NCBI RefSeq assembly: GCF_016313185.1
Contig: NZ_CP066218.1
Location: 3,100,001-3,164,000, forward strand
Length of the DNA stretch: 64,000 nucleotides
From: Mycolicibacterium baixiangningiae
GTDB lineage: Bacteria > Actinomycetota > Actinomycetes > Mycobacteriales > Mycobacteriaceae
Direction of reading: 5' to 3'
Shown: positions 32,583 to 40,423 of the stretch, piece after piece
Position numbering within the stretch: position 1 is the stretch's first letter
How the letters are laid out: each line of letters opens with the position of its first letter
Notes under the pieces: model-generated
Database searches by the model: none
Seen by the model: the letters and a program-made list of their open reading frames with translations, nothing else
What the model was told of the DNA's origin: nothing
Program-made: the position numbers and the translations under genes

Positions 32583-32882
32583 CTAAGTATGCGAAAGGCC
32601 GCTTGGTCGACGGTGGGTCAGATGCCTGTTGAGGAACCAGGTGACCGCGCCGAAGATTGGTACGCACCACACAATGGCTAGCCATACGGCATTGCGGTCA
32701 GGGCTCATTTTGGAGATACCGGTGGTGGCGCATGCAGCGAGCAGCACCCACACCAATAACGCGGGAAATCCGATAGCGAACAGCGAAAGACCGCTGTTCA
32801 GCCCCTCGCAACCGGTGGCCGTCGAGTTGCGCGCGCACTCACTTAGGCCCGACTCGACCGGAAATGGCAGCGAAAAGCTCAC
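32583..32882 (-). CDS. Small membrane protein with PLDc_N-like domain
   Basis: A 99-residue protein with a GTG start at 32882 behind a gagga site. Two membrane helices (L-S-L-F-A-I-G-F-P-A-L-L-V-W-V-L-L and W-L-A-I-V-W-C-V-P-I-F-G-A-V-T-W-F) match the phospholipase-D nuclease N-terminal (PLDc_N) two-helix module, found here alone. The short extracytoplasmic N-terminus has two Cys. Function unknown; it is convergent with the SRPBCC gene. Confidence 0.6.
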   Translation of the reverse strand: MSFSLPFPVESGLSECARNSTATGCEGLNSGLSLFAIGFPALLVWVLLAACATTGISKMSPDRNAVWLAIVWCVPIFGAVTWFLNRHLTHRRPSGLSHT

Positions 32883-33028
32883 GAGGCCATCCTCGCATCG
32901 ACCACCGACGGTCTCACACGTGTTGCGCGATCTTCGGAACAACGGGGGAGAAGTCCTGCGTCGCGTCGAGCACGACGAACGCATCGTCGATACTCATCAC
33001 GGGTAGGGGAACCTCCGACGAGGAATAC

Positions 33029-34174
33029 TCATCGCTTGAGTGCGGCCTTCTCAGCCGTACGCCGCCACCAGGGGACGCCGGTTGCTGCCGCCGTCGCCGG
33101 GCTAGCCGGCCGAAGTTCCTCGACCGCGATTCCGAGCGCCGGAAGCATCTCCGACACATACGAGGCGATGCCTAGGCATGCCGATAAGCCCGTCGACCGA
33201 ATCGCGGCGACATTGATGAGGCGGTTGTCGACGGCGGAGTGTTCGATGATGTAGTTCGCGTCGCGACCCGCGGTGCGCAGACCTGCATAGGCCGCAACTG
33301 GTTCCAATCCCGCAAGCTTCGGGTATTGCACGACAGCCTTTTCCAAGACTTCCCGGTGCGCGTCCGGACGAACGGACCAGTCATCCTTGTCCACTTGATC
33401 ATGAGCGGTGGGTCCCGCGACGACCCGACCGTCCAGCGTGGGAAAAACCAGCACACCCTTGGTGCGCTTGGTGGGCACAGGTAAGAGGATCTCACCCAGC
33501 GTTTCACCACCGGGCAGTTCGAAGACGAGGAACTCACCCTTGCGGGGATAGATCTCGAAGCTGTCGTCGCCGATCAGCCGGGCGACGTCATCGGCGTGCA
33601 GGCCTGCGGCGTTGATGACTACGTGCGCCGTCACGGCGTGGTCCTCGCCCACTATGACGGTCACCGAGTCAGACTTCGCATCGATGGCGGTGACCGCGGC
33701 ATCAAGGAGGATGCGAGCGCCGGCGATCCTGGCGGAAGCGCCTAGCGCGAGTGTGAACGCAACCGGATCGGTGACGGATTCGCCGGGTACGAGCAAGGCG
33801 CCGTCGTCGCTGCGAATGGATACCTCGACACCGTTCCGGGCGGCGTTGTCTGCGAGGCCGCGGATAACGTCGTCGTCCCCAGCCTCATGCGGGATCAGCG
33901 CCGCCCCGGTGTGGGACACCGGGATGTCAAGCGCGCTGAGTATCGAGGGTCGGAGCAATGCCGAGCGGAGGATGAGATTGGTCTCCAACTGTCCGGGCGT
34001 TGAATCGAATCCGGTGTGCAACACACCGGAGCTGGTTCCGCTCGCCTGGTAAGCGAGATCGGATTGGGCTTCAAGGAGGATGGCGTCGACGCCGCGATGC
34101 GCGAGGGTGTGCAGAATCGCGGTGCCGACGACGCCGCCGCCCACGATAGCGACGGCGGCGGTGTAGGTGGTCAT
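33029..34174 (-). CDS. FAD-dependent oxidoreductase, glycerol-3-phosphate dehydrogenase / EryB-like (DAO family)
   Basis: A 381-residue DAO-fold flavoenzyme: V-A-I-V-G-G-G-V-V-G-T-A (8-19), the G-T-S-S-G-V-L-H-T-G-F-D flavin contact, V-I-N-A-A-G-L-H-A-D-D, a Y-P-R-K-G-E block, and A-G-L-R-T-A-G-R-D-A. It resembles the catalytic half of GlpA/GlpD and the LhgO/YgaF group. Next to an FGGY kinase and sugar transporter, it is best read as the FAD enzyme oxidising the phosphorylated polyol, as EryB does for erythritol phosphate. That assignment is inference. It lies downstream of the DeoR gene on the same strand (121 bp gap). Confidence 0.82.
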   Translation of the reverse strand: MTTYTAAVAIVGGGVVGTAILHTLAHRGVDAILLEAQSDLAYQASGTSSGVLHTGFDSTPGQLETNLILRSALLRPSILSALDIPVSHTGAALIPHEAGDDDVIRGLADNAARNGVEVSIRSDDGALLVPGESVTDPVAFTLALGASARIAGARILLDAAVTAIDAKSDSVTVIVGEDHAVTAHVVINAAGLHADDVARLIGDDSFEIYPRKGEFLVFELPGGETLGEILLPVPTKRTKGVLVFPTLDGRVVAGPTAHDQVDKDDWSVRPDAHREVLEKAVVQYPKLAGLEPVAAYAGLRTAGRDANYIIEHSAVDNRLINVAAIRSTGLSACLGIASYVSEMLPALGIAVEELRPASPATAAATGVPWWRRTAEKAALKR

Positions 34175-34295
34175 GGTTCTCCGGCCCTGCGTTGAGGAGG
34201 CGCACTGGCCAGGCTGGCGTGCACCCTGACCTGGCGGCATTGAACGTCATGTGCGTGCCATCGGCTACACCTTTGGCTCCAGGCAGGAGTCAGAG

Positions 34296-35060
34296 TCAAG
34301 TCAAGATCTCAACACCGCTGGCGGCAAATGAGTCAAGTGTGTCGGCGGGCAGAGCCGGATCGGTGATGATTCCGGACAGCTCGCTGAGCTCGCACACTTT
34401 GAAGGGTGCACGAGCCATGAACTTGCTGGAGTCCGCCAATGCGTAACTGCGCTGACTGTTCTGCAGGACGGTCCGTTTGATGTCGACTTCTTGAAGTTCG
34501 AAGTCGGTGAGGCCTGCGCCGATGTCGATGCCGCCAGTGCCCAAGAAGGCGACGTCCGGATTGACATCGCGGAGGAAATCTCGCGCGGTGGAACCTGAGA
34601 TTGACATGTCGCCGGCGCGGACTTTACCGCCCGGCATGAACACGTCGATGTCGGATGCAGCGCTGAGAACCTCGGCGACCCACATCGATGGGGTGATCAC
34701 TGTGCCGGCGAACGATCCAAGCATCGCGCGCGCGACGGCGATAGCGGTCGTGCCGATGTCGACGAATACCGTGTTTGCGCCGGGAAGCAACTGCGTGGCC
34801 AACCGGCCAATCGAGTTCTTCGCATCTGCGGCGAGAACGGTGCGATCAGTAAACGATGGTTCTTTGTTGCTCGTTCGCACCTCGGCTTGGATAGCTCCGC
34901 CGCGGACTCGCTGAAGCTGCCGAGTCTCGTCCAGGGTTTTGAGGTCGCGTCGCACGGTCTCGACCGAAACACCAAGCGCCTCAGCAAGTTCGTCACTGGA
35001 GATCGACCGACGAGCAGATACGAGCCCGACAATTTTCTCCCGGCGCGTCGCAGCAAGCAT
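34296..35060 (-). CDS. DeoR/GlpR family transcriptional regulator
   Basis: A 254-residue regulator. The DeoR HTH is near residues 6-45 (R-R-E-K-I-V-G-L-V, S-S-D-E-L-A-E-A-L-G-V-S-V-E-T-V-R-R-D-L). The sugar-phosphate sensor domain has V-F-V-D-I-G-T-T-A, G-G-K-V-R, and F-L-G-T-G-G-I-D. Start ATG 35060 follows an aaggggga site. DeoR proteins repress sugar operons until a phosphorylated intermediate binds; the FGGY kinase product is the natural candidate inducer. Divergent from the ABC operon, whose promoter holds a nested dyad. Confidence 0.9.
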   Translation of the reverse strand: MLAATRREKIVGLVSARRSISSDELAEALGVSVETVRRDLKTLDETRQLQRVRGGAIQAEVRTSNKEPSFTDRTVLAADAKNSIGRLATQLLPGANTVFVDIGTTAIAVARAMLGSFAGTVITPSMWVAEVLSAASDIDVFMPGGKVRAGDMSISGSTARDFLRDVNPDVAFLGTGGIDIGAGLTDFELQEVDIKRTVLQNSQRSYALADSSKFMARAPFKVCELSELSGIITDPALPADTLDSFAASGVEILT

Positions 35061-35208
35061 GTCGTCCCCCTTCCGCGGGCCGAAGGCGCCACGGTGTCCA
35101 GTATCGGAGCGCGCAGATATACCTGTCAAGTACGGGCAAAAACAGGCGCAGAGGCGGATCAAGTCCTCTCAGCTACGTCGATCAACGACTCGAGCACTTG
35201 TTTTTCAT

Positions 35209-35236
35209 GACCGTAACGCCCCGTTAATGAACGGTC
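35209..35236. promoter_or_regulatory. Nested dyad in the DeoR/ABC-operon intergenic region
   Basis: The 332-bp gap (35061-35392) has no gene. It contains gaccgt (35209-35214) paired with acggtc (35231-35236), enclosing taacg (35214-35218) paired with cgtta (35222-35226). Just downstream are repeated gactg/agactg words (35239-35266). The position between divergent DeoR and transporter genes fits a DeoR operator. Confidence 0.4.
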
Positions 35237-35392
35237 TTGACTGCTAAAGACTGTTGTTGCAGACTGTGCCTAGCCTCACAGGGCTGGCTGCGTCGCTCCA
35301 TGCGTCCGCGAATGCGTGCCCTGTCAGCCAGACGTGTTCAGCAAACCCGTTGGTGCCGTCAAGGTTTCATCAAGCGATTCGGAAGGACAGCA

Positions 35393-36385
35393 ATGCGGAG
35401 AGCGAAGAGGTTTTTGGGGGTGCTGTGCGTAGCGGCCGTGGGCTCGGCGCTGGTGGGCTGCAGCGGCGATGTCGTCTCGGAAGTCGGAGGCGGCGGCGAC
35501 TGCACGCCTTCGGGCGAGAAGGTCATCGGCTGGGACTGGCCGCTGTCCAGCCTTGAGATATACGAGCCCTTCAACGCCAAAGTGGCTGCGATAGCCGAGG
35601 AGCGCGGCTACCAGACGGTCACTACCACCAACGACGGTGACCTGCAGCAACAGGTGAGCGACCTCGAAGCGTGGGTGGCGCAGGGGCTGTCTGCGATCGG
35701 GACGTACGCCCTCGAACCTTCGGCCATCGAGCCGATCGGGCGGCGCGCTCTCGACAACTGTGTGGGCTTCGTCAGTTACGGCACGAATCTGCAGAATCAG
35801 GATGCCTCGGTGCAGTTTGCGTGGGACCGCAGTGGTGCGGAGCTAGGCATCAACGCCCGCGACTGGGCAACCAAGCACGGTGGCCCCCTCAAGGCGCTGG
35901 TGCTCCATGACCGCGACATCACCGCGGGCAAGGAGCGCGACGACGCACTCATGGCGGAATTCCCCGGCACCGCAAGCAATGTCGAGGTAGTCAGCCATCA
36001 GCGTGCGGTCGACACCGCATCCGGTGAGTCGGTCACCTCTACCGTGCTGCAAGCGCATCCCGACCTGAACATCGTGCTCGCCTACAACGACGATGTGGCC
36101 ATCGGCGCCCGCCAGGCGTTCATCAACGCCGGCTTCGCACCGAATGACCCGAACGTCTACATCGGCGGCCAGGACGGCTCGCCGTCCGCGCTGCGACTCC
36201 TCCAGGAAGGCGGCATATTCCGGGCATCTTCGGCGGTGAACTTCGGCGACCTGACGTCCACCGTGGCGAACACCATCGTCGACGTCGCAGAAGGCACCGA
36301 GCCGGAATTCGGCCCCCTGGACTTCGAGGTCCTGACTTCCGCTGATCCCGATCAGGTCGCGGAGTTCCTGGCCGCCTACAACTGA
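35393..36385 (+). CDS. Sugar ABC transporter substrate-binding lipoprotein (ribose/RbsB-type)
   Basis: A 330-residue lipoprotein: lipobox A-L-V-G-C-S (Cys23), then a type I periplasmic-binding fold of the ribose/galactose group. Motifs include Q-T-V-T-T-T-N-D-G-D-L-Q-Q-Q-V-S-D-L (first domain), G-P-L-K-A-L-V-L-H-D-R-D, and I-V-L-A-Y-N-D-D-V-A-I-G-A (hinge/second domain). ATG 35393 follows a ggaagga site. It captures the sugar or polyol outside the membrane for the permease encoded two genes on; the ligand is unknown. Confidence 0.9.
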   Translation: MRRAKRFLGVLCVAAVGSALVGCSGDVVSEVGGGGDCTPSGEKVIGWDWPLSSLEIYEPFNAKVAAIAEERGYQTVTTTNDGDLQQQVSDLEAWVAQGLSAIGTYALEPSAIEPIGRRALDNCVGFVSYGTNLQNQDASVQFAWDRSGAELGINARDWATKHGGPLKALVLHDRDITAGKERDDALMAEFPGTASNVEVVSHQRAVDTASGESVTSTVLQAHPDLNIVLAYNDDVAIGARQAFINAGFAPNDPNVYIGGQDGSPSALRLLQEGGIFRASSAVNFGDLTSTVANTIVDVAEGTEPEFGPLDFEVLTSADPDQVAEFLAAYN

Positions 36386-36396
36386 GAGTCGCCACG

Positions 36397-37929
36397 ATGG
36401 CCCTGACCCTGACGAATATCCACAAGTCGTACTCTGCCAATCCGGTCCTGAAAGGAGTGGACTTCGATGTCCGTGCGGGAGAGGTCCACGCCTTGCTTGG
36501 ACCGAATGGGGCTGGTAAGTCGACTCTGATCAAGTGCATCGGCGGTGCCACTGCCATCTCGAGTGGCACCGCCGAGCTCGACGGCGAAGTTCTCGAAGAC
36601 TTGACGCCCGCAAAGGCGTTCGATGCCGGAATCGTTACGATTCATCAACACCTCAGCCTGATCGACACCATCAGCGTGGTGGACAACATGTTCTTCGGCG
36701 ACGAGCTCACGACCTTCGGAGTCATCAACCGCGCGAGGCAAAATCGAGTCGCACGAGAGCTGTTGGCGCAGCACGGCATCAACGCCACCCCCGGCACGAT
36801 CGTTGGAGATCTGTCCATCGGTGTACGTCAACAGATCGAAATCGCGAAGGCGTGGAACAGGACGTCCATCAAGGTGCTGATCCTCGACGAGCCGACCGCG
36901 GCCATCTCGGCTCGAGAGACCGAAATCCTCTTCGAGAAGATCAAGTCGCTACGTGACAGCGGCGTGGCGATCATCTACACCACCCATCGCATGGCAGAGG
37001 TGTTCCGGATCGCTGATCGCGTCACCGTGATCAACTCCGGCGTGGTCGCGCTCAGCGGCCGGACCGGGGATCTCTCCGCGTCGGACATCCTCGAAGCGAT
37101 CTCTGCGGGGTCCGGTCAGCCAACCGCCGCCGGTGCTGGGCAAGCGCGAACGTTCGAGCGGACCGCTGTCTCCGTCACCGACGGCGCCGGCCCGCGATTC
37201 GGACCGGTGAACTTCTCCGTCGGCGTGGGCGAAATCGTCGGGCTCTTCGGTGCTGTCGGTTCCGGACGAACGTCCCTCTTGGAGAGCATCGTCGGAAGCT
37301 ACGGCTCCGGGGCGATGTCCGGTCGCGTTGAGCTCGACGGTCGCGCCTATCGGCCGAAGTCACCAGAGCACGCATTCAAACGAGGAATCAGATTCGTTGC
37401 GTCGGACCGGTCGACCCAGGGCCTGTGGTCCACACTTTCGGCACGGGAGAACGTGCTCATGCCGAGGTACAAGCGACTCTCAAAGCTAGGGCTACGCAGA
37501 CCCGCGGCGGAGCGACGCGAATTCCTGCAGATTGCCGAGGAACTCGACCTCCAACCGCCAGATCCTCGGATGACAGCCGAAGAATTCTCCGGCGGAAATC
37601 AGCAGAAGATCGTGGTGGGTCGTACCGGCCTGGGATCGGCTCCGATTCGACTCTTGATACTCGACGAGCCCACCCAGGGCGTGGACATCGGTGCCCGGGC
37701 GCGCATCTACGGCTACATCCGAGAGCTCATGCGAAAACACGACTGCGGATGCCTCGTCGCGTCATCCGAGCCCGACGAGATCCTGCAACTCTGTGACCGC
37801 GTGCTGGTGATGGGAGACGGGCGCATCGAAAGAGAGCTTGCCGGTCATGAAATGTCCGAACAGAACATGATGCTGGCCGCACACCAGTTCGTCGGCATGA
37901 CGGCGCAAGGAGCAGAAAATGAGCACTGA
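36397..37929 (+). CDS. Sugar ABC transporter ATP-binding protein (double NBD, RbsA-type)
   Basis: A 510-residue protein with two nucleotide-binding domains. NBD1: Walker A G-P-N-G-A-G-K-S-T (35-43), degenerate signature L-S-I-G-V-R-Q-Q, Walker B I-L-D-E-P-T-A-A-I-S. NBD2: Walker A G-A-V-G-S-G-R-T-S with Arg in place of the catalytic Lys, signature F-S-G-G-N-Q-Q-K, Walker B L-I-L-D-E-P-T-Q-G-V-D. One impaired and one good site is normal for RbsA/MglA/XylG ATPases. Starts 11 bp after the lipoprotein stop and overlaps the permease gene by 11 bp. Confidence 0.92.
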   Translation: MALTLTNIHKSYSANPVLKGVDFDVRAGEVHALLGPNGAGKSTLIKCIGGATAISSGTAELDGEVLEDLTPAKAFDAGIVTIHQHLSLIDTISVVDNMFFGDELTTFGVINRARQNRVARELLAQHGINATPGTIVGDLSIGVRQQIEIAKAWNRTSIKVLILDEPTAAISARETEILFEKIKSLRDSGVAIIYTTHRMAEVFRIADRVTVINSGVVALSGRTGDLSASDILEAISAGSGQPTAAGAGQARTFERTAVSVTDGAGPRFGPVNFSVGVGEIVGLFGAVGSGRTSLLESIVGSYGSGAMSGRVELDGRAYRPKSPEHAFKRGIRFVASDRSTQGLWSTLSARENVLMPRYKRLSKLGLRRPAAERREFLQIAEELDLQPPDPRMTAEEFSGGNQQKIVVGRTGLGSAPIRLLILDEPTQGVDIGARARIYGYIRELMRKHDCGCLVASSEPDEILQLCDRVLVMGDGRIERELAGHEMSEQNMMLAAHQFVGMTAQGAENEH

Positions 37930-38932
37930 CACGACCACGCTGACAAAAACATCTGGAGCGGGCACCTTGCGAGGTGACCTCGTGCAGCGCGTCATCCGGT
38001 ACGTGCTCTTGGCGGGCTTCATCGCAATGGTGATCTTCTTCGCTGTCGCCGCCCCCCGGTTCCTCACCTACGGCAACATCATCAACATCGCCCAGTCGAG
38101 CGCGATCCTGTTGATCGTTTCCGTGCCGTTCGCGCTCGTGGTGATCACGGGGAAAGTCGATCTATCCGTCGGCTCGACGCTGGGGCTTTCGGGCGTGGTG
38201 ACCGGCGTACTGATCACCGGCGGAACCGACTGGCTGACGGCGGCGCTCCTCGGCATAGTCGTGGGTGCGCTCGTCGGCGCTGCCAACGGTGCCATGATCT
38301 CAGTTCTCAACCTCTCGCCCATCGTGGTGACGCTCGGCATGCTGCAGGTGGTCCGCGGTATCGCCGAGCGCGTGACGACTGCGCCACCGTCCGGCTTCGG
38401 CGGCGGCATGGCCTTCCTCGGACGGGGAACGGTGTTCGGCATCCCTGTCCTGGTCGGCATTGCCCTGCTCGTTCTGGCCGTGGGAATCGTGTACTTGCAC
38501 CTCAGCGCCTCCGGCCGCCACGTCTACGGGCTGGGTGTGAACACAGAAGCCACCTTCCTGTCGGGCATCAACACCCGACGACTGTCGTTCATGACCTTTG
38601 TCGCCGTGGGCGCCGCCGCTGGGCTCGGGGGAGTCCTTCTCGCGGCTCGGCTCGATTCGGCACCGCCGACCACTCTCGGCGACGGCCTCGAACTCCAGGT
38701 CCTCACTGCCGTGCTCCTGGGGGGGATCGCCTTCAACGGCGGACGCGGAACCATGTTCGGCGTGGTGCTGGGCGTCGCCTTCCTCGGCGTGTTGCAGAAC
38801 GGGCTGCTGCTGCTCAACGTCAACACCAGCGGCCAGAAGCTGGCCACGGGGGCGGTGCTGCTGATAGCTGCCGGCCTCGAGGAGTTCGGTCTCAAGCGCG
38901 GACGCCTGCGAGCGCTGATCAAACGTTCATGA
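37919..38932 (+). CDS. Sugar ABC transporter permease (RbsC-type)
   Basis: A 337-residue membrane subunit with about nine to ten helices, BPD_transp_2 family. The conserved cytoplasmic coupling region is G-R-H-V-Y-G-L-G-V-N-T-E-A-T-F-L-S-G-I (about 199-217). Before it lie K-V-D-L-S-V-G-S-T-L-G-L-S and G-A-A-N-G-A-M-I. It forms the translocation pore as a homodimer with the double ATPase. Overlaps both neighbours (11 bp and 4 bp), so stoichiometric translation is likely. Confidence 0.92.
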   Translation: MSTDTTTLTKTSGAGTLRGDLVQRVIRYVLLAGFIAMVIFFAVAAPRFLTYGNIINIAQSSAILLIVSVPFALVVITGKVDLSVGSTLGLSGVVTGVLITGGTDWLTAALLGIVVGALVGAANGAMISVLNLSPIVVTLGMLQVVRGIAERVTTAPPSGFGGGMAFLGRGTVFGIPVLVGIALLVLAVGIVYLHLSASGRHVYGLGVNTEATFLSGINTRRLSFMTFVAVGAAAGLGGVLLAARLDSAPPTTLGDGLELQVLTAVLLGGIAFNGGRGTMFGVVLGVAFLGVLQNGLLLLNVNTSGQKLATGAVLLIAAGLEEFGLKRGRLRALIKRS

Positions 38933-40419
38933 CAACGGCAGTGTCGCTCGATTTCGGCACCTCGTCGCTCAAAGTGGCTGTCACCGACACCAAGAGGGGC
39001 CTGCTCGGCGAAGCCGATCGCGACTACGCCATTCGTCAACCGTTCCCGGCCTGGGCCGAACAGGACCCCGCCGAACTGTGGGAACTCGCCGGCGAGGCAT
39101 GCCGAGAGGCGCTCGCGGACAGTGCGATTGCGCTCGATGAGGTGGATGCCGTCGTCATCGTCGCGCCGTGGAAAGCGGTGATACCGGTCTCCGTTGACGG
39201 TGACGTGCTGTGCGACGGCATCATCTGGCTCGACGGGCGTGCCTCGGAGGAAGCGGTCACGGTGTCAGAACGCTATGGCATCAACCCCATCGGGGGGCAG
39301 GCCTACTGGCCCCGGCTGTTGTGGCTACGTTCGCACCGGCCGGATGTCTGGCATCAGGCGGCGTGGCTCATGGGGCTTCCGACCTATCTCAGATGGCGTG
39401 CCACCGGACAGGTCGTGACCGACCCCAGCGACAACTTCTTCCGAAACCCTGAACGCCCACTGTCCGGTTTCGGTCAACGCCTCGCCCACGACTTCGGATT
39501 CGGCGCTGACACCCAGAAGTTCGCGCCGGTGCGGCCGTGTATGGACGTGATCGGCGAACTGACCGAGGCGGCCGCGTCCCACCTCGGACTACTCCCGGGA
39601 ACCCGGGTCATCAACGGATTCGGCGATCTCCCCGCAGTGACGCTGGGCGCCACCGGATTCTCCGAGAATGCCGCCCACATCTATTTCGGAACGTCGTCCT
39701 GGCTGACGGTTGTCACACGCGAGGGGCGGGATCTGGACGCGCCTCTGTCATTCACATTCGACGACTCCGTGAGCGGCGCAGTGTTTCCCATGCAGACGGG
39801 CATGCGCGCCTACAACTGGATCACCGATCAGGTATACAAAGATCTGACTTCACCGGGCACGCCAGACTATTACGCGGAAATCAACCGGCAGGTCGCTGAG
39901 ATCTCAGCGGGATCAGAGAATCTGCTGGCGACCCACTGGCTGGTCGGCGAGCTGCCTCCGCTTGCCAAGAGCGCCAAGGGGGTGTTCATCAACCTCACCG
40001 CGCGTCATGATCGCCGGCACATGGTGCGAGCGGTGATGGAGAGCCTCTGTTACACCCACCGCCAGTACATCGAACGGCTGTCTGGTCAGCATGGACTCGA
40101 GTTCACCGAGGTCGTCGTTGTCGGCGGCGGGGCGCTGAACGAGGTGTTGATGCAGATGCTCGCGGATGTCATTCAGCGAGATGTCGTCGTTCCGAACGGC
40201 GCGCGCCATGCCGGCACTCGTGGCGCCCACTTGTGCGCCGAGTACACGATCGCCGGGGCTGGCGAACCCGTACCTTTTCCGACCCGGATCGAACCGCGCA
40301 GGTTCCGCCCCGATCCCTCGAAGGCGCGAGAGTACGACCGGATGTACCAGCTTCACTTGAAGATCTTTCCGGCATTGAGATCACTGTTCGCCGAGCTCAA
40401 CCAAACAGAAGGACCCTGA
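38929..40419 (+). CDS. FGGY family carbohydrate kinase
   Basis: A 496-residue kinase: the N-terminal phosphate loop is V-S-L-D-F-G-T-S-S-L-K-V-A (5-17), then I-I-W-L-D-G-R-A (substrate/acid region), I-Y-F-G-T-S-S-W-L-T-V (second phosphate loop), and E-V-V-V-V-G-G-G-A-L-N-E near 390 (adenosine motif). Length and motifs fit xylulokinase/gluconokinase/erythritol-kinase relatives. It would phosphorylate the imported sugar or polyol with ATP. ATG overlaps the permease stop (atga). Substrate not deducible. Confidence 0.9.
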   Translation: MTTAVSLDFGTSSLKVAVTDTKRGLLGEADRDYAIRQPFPAWAEQDPAELWELAGEACREALADSAIALDEVDAVVIVAPWKAVIPVSVDGDVLCDGIIWLDGRASEEAVTVSERYGINPIGGQAYWPRLLWLRSHRPDVWHQAAWLMGLPTYLRWRATGQVVTDPSDNFFRNPERPLSGFGQRLAHDFGFGADTQKFAPVRPCMDVIGELTEAAASHLGLLPGTRVINGFGDLPAVTLGATGFSENAAHIYFGTSSWLTVVTREGRDLDAPLSFTFDDSVSGAVFPMQTGMRAYNWITDQVYKDLTSPGTPDYYAEINRQVAEISAGSENLLATHWLVGELPPLAKSAKGVFINLTARHDRRHMVRAVMESLCYTHRQYIERLSGQHGLEFTEVVVVGGGALNEVLMQMLADVIQRDVVVPNGARHAGTRGAHLCAEYTIAGAGEPVPFPTRIEPRRFRPDPSKAREYDRMYQLHLKIFPALRSLFAELNQTEGP

Positions 40420-40423
40420 CATC

